6,809 nucleotides of DNA. Origin: Jeotgalicoccus sp036782755 (GTDB taxonomy: Bacteria; Bacillota; Bacilli; Staphylococcales; Salinicoccaceae). The stretch spans positions 1-6,809 of the forward strand of contig DAIPYL010000068.1 of the NCBI GenBank assembly GCA_036782755.1, read 5' to 3'. The position numbers were made by a program, and so were the translations under genes. This document shows, one piece after another, positions 1-6,302 of this stretch. The notes beneath the pieces were generated by a model, which saw only the letters and a program-made list of their open reading frames with translations, was not told where the DNA came from and made no database searches. How positions within the stretch are numbered: position 1 is the stretch's first letter; every line of letters starts with the position of its first letter.

Positions 1-41
1 AAGCCTCAACCTGCCTGAGAACCATCCCAAAATCTCCAAAG

Positions 42-83
42 AAAAAAAGGATAATCAGTCCAATAAAGAACTGATTATCCTTT
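42..83 (-). terminator. Rho-independent terminator of rocA
   Basis: A perfect 14-bp inverted repeat (46-59 pairs with 70-83) encloses a 10-base loop (60-69). Read on the minus strand it begins 12 bases after the rocA stop codon and the 3' arm runs into seven U residues (48-42), the classic intrinsic terminator layout. On the plus strand the hairpin is followed by a mixed AT sequence without a clean T-run, so it would work poorly in that direction. Any gene entering from the left edge may share the hairpin. Confidence 0.9.
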
Positions 84-95
84 GAATTTATAATC

Positions 96-1637
96 TTAAA
101 GCATTTCTGAAGACGTTTTGCCCTGCATGTGCAGCTGCAGGTAATCCGGTCCGCCCGCTTTAGAGTCTGTACCTGACATCTTGAATCCGCCGAATGGGTG
201 GTATCCAACGATTGCACCTGTACAGTCACGGTTGAAGTATAAGTTACCTACCATGAAGTCACGGCGTGCTTCTTCAATGTGCTCTCTGTTTTTCGTAATT
301 ACTGCGCCTGTCAGACCGTAGTCTGTATCATTTGCGAATTCGATTGCTTCTGTGAAGTTCGATGCTTTCGCAAAGCCGACTACAGGTCCGAAGATTTCTT
401 CCTGCATTAAGCGGTCATCGTGCTTAAGTCCTGAGAATACTGTCGGGTTGACGAAGTGTCCTGTTTCGTTGTCGACTGTGCCGCCAACTTCAAGTTTACC
501 TTCTTCTTTACCGATTTCAATGTATTTCTCAATTTTTTCAACTGAAGCGTTATCGATTACCGGCCCCATGTAGATATCTTCTTCAGGGTCACCGATTGTT
601 AATTCTTTCGTTCTTGAAACTACTTTTTCAAGTAATTCATCGTGAATGTCATCGAGAGCGATTACACGTGAACAAGCCGAACATTTCTGTCCGCTGAACG
701 CGAATGCTGATTTAACGATTGAGTCCGCTGCAAGATCAAGGTCTGCACTGCTGTCAACAACGATAGTATCTTTACCGCCCATTTCAGCGATAACACGTTT
801 AAGGTTAACCTGGCCGTCCTGTACGATTGCAGCTTTTTCGTAGATACTGACACCAACGTCTCTTGAACCTGTGAACGATACAAATGCTGTATCTTTGTGT
901 TCAACTAACAGGTCACCGATTTCACGGCTTGAGCCCGGAATGAAGTTAACAACACCTTTAGGCATGCCTGCTTCTTCAAGCACTTCTATAAATTTGTAAG
1001 CAATTACTGATGCTTTAGATGATGGTTTTAGTAGTACTGTATTTCCTGTAACAAGTGCAGCTGCTGTTGTTCCAGCCATAATCGCAAATGCGAAGTTCCA
1101 TGGAGAAATAACAAGGCCGACACCTAAAGGAATATAATCGAATCTGTTATATTCGCCCGGACGTGATTCAACTTTGCGTCCGTCTTTTAATTCAAGGTTC
1201 TGTCTTGCATAGTACTCAAGGAAGTCAATTGCTTCTGCAGTATCTGCATCCGCTTCTTTCCAAGGTTTACCTGCTTCTTTTACAAGCACAGCTGTGAATT
1301 CGAATTTTCTTTTGCGGACGATTGCAGCCGCTTTGAAAAGAACATCTGAACGGAATTCAAATGTAGTTTTTCTCCAATCTTTGAATGCGTCTTTAGCAGC
1401 ATCCATTGCCTGTAATGCTTCTTTTTCACCAGCCTGTGACATGTTACCGATGATTTCTGATTTCTTAGCCGGGTTATACGACTCAAGCTTTTTATCAGTA
1501 AGGATACGTTCACCGTTAATAATTAACGGATAATCCGATCCGAAGTCTTTTTTAATTGTTTCAAACCCCTTGTTTAACGCATCTTTATTCTCGTCTAACG
1601 AAAAATCTGTAAATGGTTCGTGTTTGTACGGTATCAT
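96..1637 (-). CDS. rocA: L-glutamate gamma-semialdehyde (1-pyrroline-5-carboxylate) dehydrogenase RocA
   Basis: This cytosolic NAD-dependent enzyme oxidises glutamate semialdehyde (in equilibrium with pyrroline-5-carboxylate) to glutamate, the last step of proline and arginine/ornithine catabolism. The 513 residues match the usual length of the monofunctional RocA/PruA form (about 515), with no proline-dehydrogenase domain fused. Visible aldehyde dehydrogenase landmarks are PWNFAF with the oxyanion Asn181, LLKPSS with the cofactor Lys204, FTGSRDVG (255-262), general base Glu285 in AEMGGKD, nucleophile Cys319 in GQKCSACSR, and EEIFGPVV with Glu414. The C-terminal block with FNRDCTGAIVGYHPFGG (468-484) and SGTDSKAGGPDYL (488-500) is typical of the P5C dehydrogenase branch rather than general aldehyde dehydrogenases. 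The start is fixed by AAAGGAGA at 1647-1654, nine bases upstream, and by an N-terminus (HEPFTDF) like that of B. subtilis RocA. It is last in a minus-strand run behind two M20 hydrolases, but a candidate promoter in the 118-base gap suggests it can be expressed alone. No defects seen. Confidence 0.96.
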   Translation of the reverse strand: MIPYKHEPFTDFSLDENKDALNKGFETIKKDFGSDYPLIINGERILTDKKLESYNPAKKSEIIGNMSQAGEKEALQAMDAAKDAFKDWRKTTFEFRSDVLFKAAAIVRKRKFEFTAVLVKEAGKPWKEADADTAEAIDFLEYYARQNLELKDGRKVESRPGEYNRFDYIPLGVGLVISPWNFAFAIMAGTTAAALVTGNTVLLKPSSKASVIAYKFIEVLEEAGMPKGVVNFIPGSSREIGDLLVEHKDTAFVSFTGSRDVGVSIYEKAAIVQDGQVNLKRVIAEMGGKDTIVVDSSADLDLAADSIVKSAFAFSGQKCSACSRVIALDDIHDELLEKVVSRTKELTIGDPEEDIYMGPVIDNASVEKIEKYIEIGKEEGKLEVGGTVDNETGHFVNPTVFSGLKHDDRLMQEEIFGPVVGFAKASNFTEAIEFANDTDYGLTGAVITKNREHIEEARRDFMVGNLYFNRDCTGAIVGYHPFGGFKMSGTDSKAGGPDYLQLHMQGKTSSEML

Positions 1638-1700
1638 AAAATAAATTCTCCTTTGTTTTTTAATAATATATAAAACTTATTAAATTGTTTCCGCATTTTT

Positions 1701-1729
1701 AAGATAACATTATTTACTAAATTGTCCAA
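1701..1729 (-). promoter_or_regulatory. Candidate extended -10 promoter for rocA
   Basis: On the minus strand a TTGGAC -35-like hexamer (1729-1724) is followed by 17 bases and TATCTT (1706-1701). TG lies one base upstream of the -10, giving the extended TGnTATnnT form seen in Gram-positive sigma-A promoters. Transcription would start near 1694, giving a leader of about 57 bases with the rocA ribosome binding site. The -35 is weak; the extended -10 makes the call reasonable. No terminator lies between the upstream hydrolase gene and this site, so read-through is also likely. Confidence 0.5.
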
Positions 1730-1755
1730 CTAAATCAGGTTAATTTTTTAAATAT

Positions 1756-3039
1756 TTAGTCCCTTTTCATCAGCGAGTTCACAATATCTATATATGTTGA
1801 TACAGCAACGTGTAAAACGTTCTCATCCAAATCGAATTTCGGATGGTGATGGCCGTATTTCAGCTCAAATGGAAACAGCATATATGTTGCTTTACCATTT
1901 TTTTCAAGCACTCTTTCCATCATCATCGTGACATCTTCCGATGCTCCGAGCGGCAGGGTATCTTTTAAATCTGTAATCAGCTGATTGTTTTTTACAGATT
2001 GTTTTACAGCTGTTATAAGCTCATCCGAACAGACTGCATTCGGCGCTTCGCCCATGTCGATAATTTCTACTTCGTTTTCATACATATCGGCGGCAGCCTG
2101 AATAACGGTTTTTGCTTTTTCATACATATAATGATTAAGCTCCGTCGTCTCGCCGCGTGTTTCTATTTCCATAAAAGCAGTATCGGCAATAACATTTCTG
2201 CCGCTTCCCGCTCTCATCGTGCCGACGTTAATTCTTGTTGAGCCGTCGCCGTGGCGTGCAATCGCATTTAAATTCAATGCTGCACTTGAAGCTGCAAGGA
2301 GAGAGTTATTTCCTGCGTCGGGTTCCACTCCGGCATGCGCCGATTTCCCTGTGAATTTCACATCGAACTTTGAACTTGCGAGAAAATCAGTCGTTCCTGC
2401 ACTGACTGTACCAACCGGCATATTTCTGATACCGACGTGTCCTGAGAAGAAATAATCAACGTCATCGAGCCAGCCTTTTTCTACGATTGATTTCGCACCG
2501 CGCACATTCTCTTCTGCCGGCTGGAAAATAATTGTGAACTTGCCTTTAAGAGAATCTTTGCTGGCATTTATATAGTCCGCTAAAAATAATCCGGTTGTAA
2601 TGTGCCCGTCATGACCGCATGCGTGCATTTCACCTTTGTGCAGTGAGATAAACTTCTCTTCGCCCGGAATATGATCCTCATCTTCAGACTCTGTAATCGG
2701 CAGGCCGTCGATATCAAAACGAGCTGCAAAGTGCGGTCCGGGATTACCTGTATCGAGTGTCGCAATAACTCCGGTTGTTCCTTCTTTAACATATTCAAGA
2801 AAATCTTCCGGTACACCGTAATTAATTGCTCGTTCATAACTTTTCGTAAACTTTTCTTTTGCAGGAACTCCGGCCCGCGCACTTCTTAAAAGCACATCAT
2901 CCCCGAGATAGAGCTTGTAATCCATCTGTTCAAGCAATTTATAAATTTCATAAGTTGTTATAAATTCAGTAAATCCGACTTCCGGCAAGCGGTGGAATCT
3001 GCGTCGCATTTCAACCAGATTTTCTTTAATCGTCGTCAT
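1756..3039 (-). CDS. M20D amidohydrolase, AbgA-like (p-aminobenzoyl-glutamate hydrolase subunit A family)
   Basis: This is a two-metal (Zn/Mn) amidase predicted to hydrolyse an N-acyl amino acid or aminobenzoyl-glutamate type conjugate in the cytosol. No signal peptide is visible. At 427 residues it is longer than generic M20D enzymes because of an extra segment around residues 50-88 (ending PEDFLEYVKEG), which E. coli AbgA also has. Motifs in order are RFDIDGLP (107-114), MHACGHDGH (138-146, metal ligands Cys141 and His143), IFQPAEE (171-177, Glu176 and Glu177), GHVG (200-203, His201), the dimerisation-domain motif SAHAG (233-237), NVGTMRAGSGRNV (271-283), ASEDVTMMM (366-374) and GHHHPKFD (396-403, final His ligand). 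RFDIDGLP replaces the commoner RADIDALP. The start sits one base after the stop of the preceding gene, with GGAGG inside that gene's last codons, implying translational coupling. AbgA normally works with AbgB, and no AbgB-type gene is in the window, so the substrate is uncertain. Family is secure; exact reaction is not. Confidence 0.88.
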   Translation of the reverse strand: MTTIKENLVEMRRRFHRLPEVGFTEFITTYEIYKLLEQMDYKLYLGDDVLLRSARAGVPAKEKFTKSYERAINYGVPEDFLEYVKEGTTGVIATLDTGNPGPHFAARFDIDGLPITESEDEDHIPGEEKFISLHKGEMHACGHDGHITTGLFLADYINASKDSLKGKFTIIFQPAEENVRGAKSIVEKGWLDDVDYFFSGHVGIRNMPVGTVSAGTTDFLASSKFDVKFTGKSAHAGVEPDAGNNSLLAASSAALNLNAIARHGDGSTRINVGTMRAGSGRNVIADTAFMEIETRGETTELNHYMYEKAKTVIQAAADMYENEVEIIDMGEAPNAVCSDELITAVKQSVKNNQLITDLKDTLPLGASEDVTMMMERVLEKNGKATYMLFPFELKYGHHHPKFDLDENVLHVAVSTYIDIVNSLMKRD

Positions 3040-3040
3040 A

Positions 3041-4216
3041 TTATTCCTCCGCCAGCTTTTCTAACGAATCCATTGCCATATGAACCATCGCAGTAATACC
3101 GTATTCAAATGCATCTTCATTCAGTCTGAATCCCGGATTATGGAGCGGTTTCTGTCCTTCGCCGACAGAAGTGCCGAGCCAGTAATATACTCCCGGGTAT
3201 TCCTTAAGAAATCTGCTGAAGTCTTCTCCTGCAAGACTTGGCAGCAGTGCAGGCGTTGCCTCTTCACCGTACAGATTATTAACGGATTTCTTCAGCTGTG
3301 CTGCCCACTCCGTATCGTTCACTGTTGCAGGATAGCCGTCGTAAAACTCTATTTCCACAGTTGCCCCCATTGCTGCAGTCACCTGTTCGACGATTTCGAA
3401 GAAACGTTTTTTAGTCAGTTCTTTCGTATCATCAGACTGGGTACGGATTGTTCCTTCCAGTTCAGCAGTTTCAGCAATAACGTTGTGCTTTGTTCCTGCA
3501 TCAAATCTTCCGACCGTAACGACTGCCGGCTTCATCGGATCAGCGTTTCGGCTGACGATAGTCTGCAGTGCACTGACGACCTGGTTCCCTGCAATAATCG
3601 CGTCCGTTGTACTGTGCGGCATTGAGGCATGCCCGCCGGAACCGGTAATTTTAATTTTAAAACGGTCAGAGTTCCCCATAATCGGACCGGCCATTACACC
3701 GAATTTACCGACTTCAAGGTCCGGCCAGACGTGCTGCGCCAGCAGCATATCCGGTTTATACTCGTTAAATACACCATCTTCCAGCATGCGTTTCGCCCCG
3801 CCGATTGGTGACATTTCTTCAGCCGGCTGGAAAATTAACAGTATTGTGCCTTTAATTTTATCTTTGTTTTCATTTAAAATTTTCCCGGCATAGAGCAGCA
3901 TCGAAGTGTGTGCATCATGACCGCATGCATGCATGACTCCATCATTTAATGAAGTAAACGCTTCACCGGATGTTTCCGTAATAGGCAGTGCATCAATATC
4001 TGCGCGGATACCGATTATCTTTCCTTCCTGCTCACCTTCAATAATGCCGAGTACCCCTGTGTCTGCAAATCCTGTCTGATATGGAATATTAAATTCATTC
4101 AGTTTTTCCTGAATGCGTTTTGAAGTTTCATGTTCTTCCGTGCTTAACTCCGGATAAAGATGAAGCATTCTTCTGAACTCAACCGCATCATTAATAATAT
4201 CTTTCCTGATTTCCAT
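3041..4216 (-). CDS. M20D amidohydrolase (N-acyl-L-amino acid deacylase, HipO/YxeP type)
   Basis: This metallo-amidase is predicted to remove an acyl group (acetyl, benzoyl or similar) from an amino acid or small amine. Its 391 residues are typical of the hippurate/N-acyl-amino-acid amidohydrolase family. Visible motifs are the N-terminal RRMLHLYPELS (15-25), RADIDALP (71-78), MHACGHDAH (95-103, metal ligands Cys98 and His100), IFQPAEE (128-134, Glu133 and Glu134), QHVWP (161-165, His162), the lid-domain GGHASMPH (194-201), AGEDFS (329-334) and the final metal ligand His359 in PLHNPGF. No signal peptide or membrane segment is visible. The start is supported by GGGGTGA (4223-4229), six bases upstream. 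It follows the acetyltransferase gene after 39 bases and precedes the AbgA-like gene by one base, so all three are probably co-transcribed. B. subtilis relatives YxeP and YtnL act with GNAT acetyltransferases in S-modified cysteine salvage, a possible but unproven parallel. Other roles such as N-acetyl-diaminopimelate deacetylase cannot be excluded by sequence alone. Confidence 0.9.
   Translation of the reverse strand: MEIRKDIINDAVEFRRMLHLYPELSTEEHETSKRIQEKLNEFNIPYQTGFADTGVLGIIEGEQEGKIIGIRADIDALPITETSGEAFTSLNDGVMHACGHDAHTSMLLYAGKILNENKDKIKGTILLIFQPAEEMSPIGGAKRMLEDGVFNEYKPDMLLAQHVWPDLEVGKFGVMAGPIMGNSDRFKIKITGSGGHASMPHSTTDAIIAGNQVVSALQTIVSRNADPMKPAVVTVGRFDAGTKHNVIAETAELEGTIRTQSDDTKELTKKRFFEIVEQVTAAMGATVEIEFYDGYPATVNDTEWAAQLKKSVNNLYGEEATPALLPSLAGEDFSRFLKEYPGVYYWLGTSVGEGQKPLHNPGFRLNEDAFEYGITAMVHMAMDSLEKLAEE
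3046..3050 (-). promoter_or_regulatory. Ribosome binding site inside the upstream gene (translational coupling)
   Basis: On the minus strand GGAGG, six bases before the ATG of the AbgA-like gene, is formed by the final two glutamate codons (GAG GAA) and the base before them in the upstream hydrolase gene. The upstream TAA and the downstream ATG are separated by a single base. Ribosomes finishing the first hydrolase can therefore restart on the second, which would tie the amounts of the two proteins together. Confidence 0.75.
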
Positions 4217-4255
4217 TGTTAGTCACCCCGTAATAGATTGTCTGCAAATTCACTC

Positions 4256-4879
4256 TTATTTTTTATAGTAAGCGATAAATTCACCCTGCAGTGAATCGCC
4301 GACATAGTCCTGTCCTGCGTTCATCATCCAGTCGTAATTATCGAACTTCACATTCAGAACTTCACCTTTAACTTCCACTTCCTCATTTAAAGGCAGATAT
4401 AATACATGACGGCGCTTACCCCCGTATTTCAATCTCGTTCTCATAATTTTAAAGCCAAGTTTAAACTTATCTTTCAGGCTGGCGAGGTTAGCCGGCATTA
4501 CCGTTGAGAAAATATAATCGAAGTCGCCGCTCGCACGAACCTGCTCAATTAAATACTCGCCCATTTTCATCTGCAGCTTCTGACCCCGGTGTTCGGGATT
4601 AACCAGTGAAATTTCAGAGTAAATTGAACGTTCTCTTGAAACGCCGACATCGTCAGCCAGATGCTCCTCTTCGTCTAATGAAGGAATATACATCATGCGC
4701 AGTGCGATCAGTTCATCATCCGCGTAAACACCTGTGACGTAGCCCTGTTCAAGACACTTTTGAAATTCTTCTTCCGTGAGCTTCTCCAGTACTTCTTTTT
4801 GTTCAAGAAATTCGTAAACCGAATCCTGCAGCTGCATTATTTGCCCGATATCATTTAAGTTAAGTTTTACAAAGTTCAT
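4256..4879 (-). CDS. GNAT-family N-acetyltransferase, substrate unknown
   Basis: This 207-residue protein is predicted to transfer an acetyl group from acetyl-CoA to an amine of a small molecule or protein. The GNAT core is recognisable: a strand YSEISLVNPEHRGQKLQ (87-103), whose HRGQKL is the acetyl-CoA pyrophosphate loop of motif A, is followed by helix MKMGEYLIEQVRASG (104-118). Motif B follows, with a strand FDYIFSTV (120-127) and PANLASLKDKFKLGFK (129-144), where Asn131 and the helix ending in GFK are typical. The pyrophosphate loop is slightly degenerate compared with Q/R-x-x-G-x-G/A. The stretch after residue 165 (EEVEVKGEVLNVKFDNYDW and on) is outside the usual core and may shape the substrate pocket. 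The start has a somewhat weak AAAGGCGG (4887-4894) seven bases upstream. It is first in the unit with the two M20 deacylases, which hints at an acetylation/deacetylation pathway for one metabolite. Family assignment is good; substrate is not readable. Confidence 0.8.
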   Translation of the reverse strand: MNFVKLNLNDIGQIMQLQDSVYEFLEQKEVLEKLTEEEFQKCLEQGYVTGVYADDELIALRMMYIPSLDEEEHLADDVGVSRERSIYSEISLVNPEHRGQKLQMKMGEYLIEQVRASGDFDYIFSTVMPANLASLKDKFKLGFKIMRTRLKYGGKRRHVLYLPLNEEVEVKGEVLNVKFDNYDWMMNAGQDYVGDSLQGEFIAYYKK

Positions 4880-4937
4880 TGCAATGCCGCCTTTCCTGTT
4901 TGAATTTGATGTTTAGATTGTGCGCTTTCCGGTTATT

Positions 4938-4966
4938 AATATACTAAGGAGTTGGTGTAAAATGAA
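4938..4966 (-). promoter_or_regulatory. Candidate promoter for the GNAT-M20-M20 unit
   Basis: On the minus strand TATATT (4943-4938) is a fair -10, with TTCATT (4966-4961) 17 bases upstream as a poor -35. The -35 would overlap the start codon of the divergent 71-residue gene, and the leader to the acetyltransferase start would be about 50 bases. This is the best candidate in the 82-base divergent gap, but it is weak and could be a chance match. Confidence 0.3.
4946..4951 (+). promoter_or_regulatory. Ribosome binding site fixing the start of the 71-residue gene
   Basis: AAGGAG lies ten bases before the ATG at 4962. An in-frame GTG at 4920 would extend the protein by 14 residues, but it has no comparable site upstream. 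The ATG is therefore the chosen start. A TATACT hexamer at 4940-4945 looks like a -10, but a transcript starting from it would begin after this site, so it is not taken as the gene's promoter. Confidence 0.7.
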
Positions 4967-5177
4967 TATATTAGTGAAATGTCAGAACTCCAGTAATAAT
5001 AAAACATTCTTTAAATTGATAAGTGACAATGATGCTGAAAAAACATCTGTTGATAACTTTATATATACCTGCATGAGAAAAACCAGCGACTTTGATGAGG
5101 ATAATTTATTAGTGGAACTGATTTACCCGAATCACACAGAGTTATATTTAGAATATAATTTAGATTACAGCCGTTAA
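4962..5177 (+). CDS. Small acidic protein of unknown function (71 aa)
   Basis: I do not recognise this protein. It is supported as a real gene by AAGGAG upstream, an uninterrupted frame, and an intrinsic terminator whose loop contains its stop codon. The protein has 12 Asp/Glu against 7 Lys/Arg. It has no signal peptide or transmembrane segment, two lone cysteines (Cys7, Cys37) and no metal-binding pattern. The N-terminus (MNILVKC) and the C-terminal stretch NLLVELIYPNHTELYLEYNLDY alternate hydrophobic and polar residues like beta strands, with a DFDEDN acidic patch at 43-48 between. A small single-domain soluble protein is the most that can be said. It is divergent from the acetyltransferase gene and convergent with the hydrolase gene, each at very short distance, so it stands as a one-gene unit. 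No clear promoter is seen upstream. Function is left open. Confidence 0.68.
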   Translation: MNILVKCQNSSNNKTFFKLISDNDAEKTSVDNFIYTCMRKTSDFDEDNLLVELIYPNHTELYLEYNLDYSR

Positions 5178-5193
5178 CTTACGGCTGTTTTTT
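5167..5193 (+). terminator. Rho-independent terminator of the 71-residue gene
   Basis: An 8-bp GC-rich stem (ACAGCCGT at 5167-5174 with ACGGCTGT at 5181-5188) encloses a 6-base loop (TAACTT) and runs into six T residues (5188-5193). The gene's TAA stop (5175-5177) sits in the loop, and the T-run ends within the stop codon of the convergent hydrolase gene (5194-5192). On the minus strand the hairpin lacks a T-run, so it should act mainly on plus-strand transcripts. Confidence 0.85.
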
Positions 5194-6100
5194 ATTGAAT
5201 ATCTTCCAGCCATTCAAACATTAAAGGCACCCATTTCTGCACGTGCAGATTAATTTTTCCTGTAATATTTGTAGCGGTACTTAAGCCGTGGTCGCCTTTA
5301 TGAAACGTGTGCAGTTCCCACGGTACGTTGTGCTGTTCAAGTGCATCAGCAAAATCCAGTGAGTTTTTTATAAATACGAGTCTGTCTTCCCCGGTGTGCC
5401 ACAGAAATGTCGGCGGGGTATTTTCCGATACATAGTTTTTAACCGTTGCTTTATCGAGTACATCTTCTTCAATCGTGCCGCCGAATACCATACGGCTGGC
5501 CATTGACATGTACTGCGGGTCGCCGATGCCGCGCTCTTCTGCAATTACTCTGTTCAAATCGTAATCCAGTATCGGATAACCGAGCACCTGGAAGTTCGGA
5601 CGGTACCACCTTGATTCTCTGCCAGTTAAGTCGCTCAGCCACTCCTGATTCCAGTGGACACCGAGACTTGCTGCGAGATGACCGCCTGCAGAAAAACCGA
5701 GCACGCCGATATTATCAGAATCAACGTTGTATTCATGAATGTTCTCTCTGATATGCGACAGTGTTAATGCCAATTCAATTAACGGGTTCGGAAATTCGGA
5801 ACCGAGAACTTTATCGGGTTCGACCATCGATGCAATTTTGTACATTTCGTCTCTTTCAGCAGTTCTGCCTTGTGCTTCAATCATCGAGCCGATTGTTGAG
5901 TATCGCAGGATAAACACCTGATAACCCTGTGCGAGAAATTCATACGCCATCGGCTCCGCTTCACGTTTTGATACGTACATATAACTGCCTCCGGGACAAA
6001 TGACTACTGCAGGTTTTGCTTCAAATTTTACACCGGAGTCACCTAACAGCGCTGTTACTTCTGCATGATAATTACCAACTTTAAACTTTTTGATTTCCAT
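5192..6100 (-). CDS. Alpha/beta hydrolase, acetyl esterase/lipase type (BD-FAE/Aes-like)
   Basis: This serine hydrolase of about 300 residues probably cleaves short-chain carboxyl esters. It is cytosolic by sequence, as no signal peptide is visible. Landmarks in order are AVVICPGGSYMYVS (31-44), where PGG supplies the oxyanion hole; the nucleophile elbow GFSAGGH (135-141) with Ser137; LGYPILDY (173-180) after the nucleophile domain; the acid residue in HTGEDRLV (235-242), Asp239; and the catalytic histidine in HKGDHGLS (267-274), His271. The full triad is present. PGGSY, GFSAGGH and HTGEDRLV resemble the peptidase-S9-like esterase group often annotated as acetylesterase, carboxylesterase or xylan esterase; kynurenine formamidase-like activity is another possibility in this fold. 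GGAGG (6109-6113), eight bases upstream, supports the start. The gene is divergent from queF and convergent with the 71-residue gene, so it appears monocistronic. No terminator of its own is seen on the minus strand. Substrate unknown. Confidence 0.87.
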   Translation of the reverse strand: MEIKKFKVGNYHAEVTALLGDSGVKFEAKPAVVICPGGSYMYVSKREAEPMAYEFLAQGYQVFILRYSTIGSMIEAQGRTAERDEMYKIASMVEPDKVLGSEFPNPLIELALTLSHIRENIHEYNVDSDNIGVLGFSAGGHLAASLGVHWNQEWLSDLTGRESRWYRPNFQVLGYPILDYDLNRVIAEERGIGDPQYMSMASRMVFGGTIEEDVLDKATVKNYVSENTPPTFLWHTGEDRLVFIKNSLDFADALEQHNVPWELHTFHKGDHGLSTATNITGKINLHVQKWVPLMFEWLEDIQ

Positions 6101-6130
6101 CGATTCTGCCTCCGTACTCTTGTTACTTTA

Positions 6131-6160
6131 ATAGTACCAAATATTCAGTACTTATATGAA
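6131..6160 (-). promoter_or_regulatory. Weak candidate promoter for the hydrolase gene
   Basis: On the minus strand TTCATA (6160-6155) and TACTAT (6136-6131) are separated by 18 bases, each matching four of six consensus positions. The start point would be near 6124, leaving a short leader containing GGAGG. The match is modest and the surrounding sequence is AT-rich, so this is tentative. Confidence 0.3.
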
Positions 6161-6172
6161 GGATTTAGAGTC

Positions 6173-6201
6173 TGGACCTTTATATGCACTCTATGTATAA
6201 T
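6173..6201 (+). promoter_or_regulatory. Promoter for the preQ1 leader and queF
   Basis: A perfect TATAAT -10 (6196-6201) lies 17 bases after TGGACC (6173-6178), a four-of-six -35. Transcription would begin around 6208-6211, 13-16 bases before the riboswitch aptamer, as expected for a regulated leader. The leader to the queF ATG would be about 110 bases. Confidence 0.7.
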
Positions 6202-6223
6202 AAACTGTGCAAATAAAATTACG

Positions 6224-6260
6224 AAGAGGTTCTTAGCCATACCCTCTTTAAAAAACTAAG
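6224..6260 (+). ncRNA. Class I preQ1 riboswitch aptamer
   Basis: The sequence matches the preQ1-I consensus (Rfam family PreQ1) and the B. subtilis queC leader closely. P1 is formed by AAGAGG (6224-6229) and CCTCTT (6243-6248). The loop carries the conserved TTC and TAGC blocks, and the A-rich tail AAAAAACTAAG (6250-6260) supplies the pseudoknot: CTTAG (6232-6236) pairs fully with CTAAG (6256-6260). The base directly before the 3' P1 strand, C6242, matches the cytosine that Watson-Crick pairs with preQ1 in the B. subtilis and Thermoanaerobacter structures, so specificity for preQ1 should be kept. One extra T relative to the B. subtilis loop is matched by an extra G in the tail. It sits before queF, whose enzyme makes preQ1, giving direct product feedback. 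Confidence 0.95.
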
Positions 6261-6268
6261 ACACATTG

Positions 6269-6298
6269 ACACGTGCCTTCGTTGGCGCGTGTTTTTTT
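6269..6298 (+). terminator. Intrinsic terminator in the queF leader (riboswitch expression platform)
   Basis: A 9-bp stem (6269-6277 with 6284-6292, one G-T wobble) with loop TTCGTT is followed by T6292-T6298. It lies eight bases after the aptamer and just before the queF ribosome binding site, so it fits a transcription-attenuation platform in which bound preQ1 turns queF off. An obvious antiterminator that excludes the stem is not visible, so the switching mechanism is inferred from position. Confidence 0.8.
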
Positions 6299-6302
6299 AT
6301 TT

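Noticed and set aside
1..45. Possible C-terminal end of a plus-strand gene entering from the left edge (frames ending at TGA 16-18, 68-73 region or 83-85).
   Set aside because: Several frames are open over this very short stretch, none gives a recognisable protein tail, and one would run through the rocA terminator. There is not enough sequence to choose.
1810..1824. CcpA cre-like sequence TGTAAAACGTTCTCA near the end of the AbgA-like gene.
   Set aside because: It has one extra base relative to the cre consensus, breaking the spacing of the half-sites, and lies inside a conserved coding region about 120 bases before the rocA promoter.
3080..3625. Plus-strand open frame of 181 codons opposite the M20D hydrolase.
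   Set aside because: It lies fully antisense to a well-supported conserved gene, has no ribosome binding site, and its translation is rich in Cys, Ser and Arg as expected of a shadow frame. The same applies to the other open frames opposite or within the real genes.
4877..4886. Perfect 10-base palindrome CATTGCAATG over the acetyltransferase start codon, as a possible operator.
   Set aside because: It is short, single, and overlaps the start codon; such palindromes are expected by chance and there is no second copy to support an operator.
4920..4961. GTG start at 4920 extending the 71-residue protein to 85 residues.
   Set aside because: No ribosome binding site precedes the GTG, whereas AAGGAG sits correctly before the ATG at 4962 and would be inside the coding region of the longer form.
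6237..6242. Altered ligand-recognition base in the preQ1 aptamer (a T near the recognition position).
   Set aside because: Aligning from the P1 3' strand shows that the recognition cytosine is C6242, directly before CCTCTT, as in the B. subtilis and Thermoanaerobacter aptamers. The T at 6240 is a variable loop position, so there is no specificity change.
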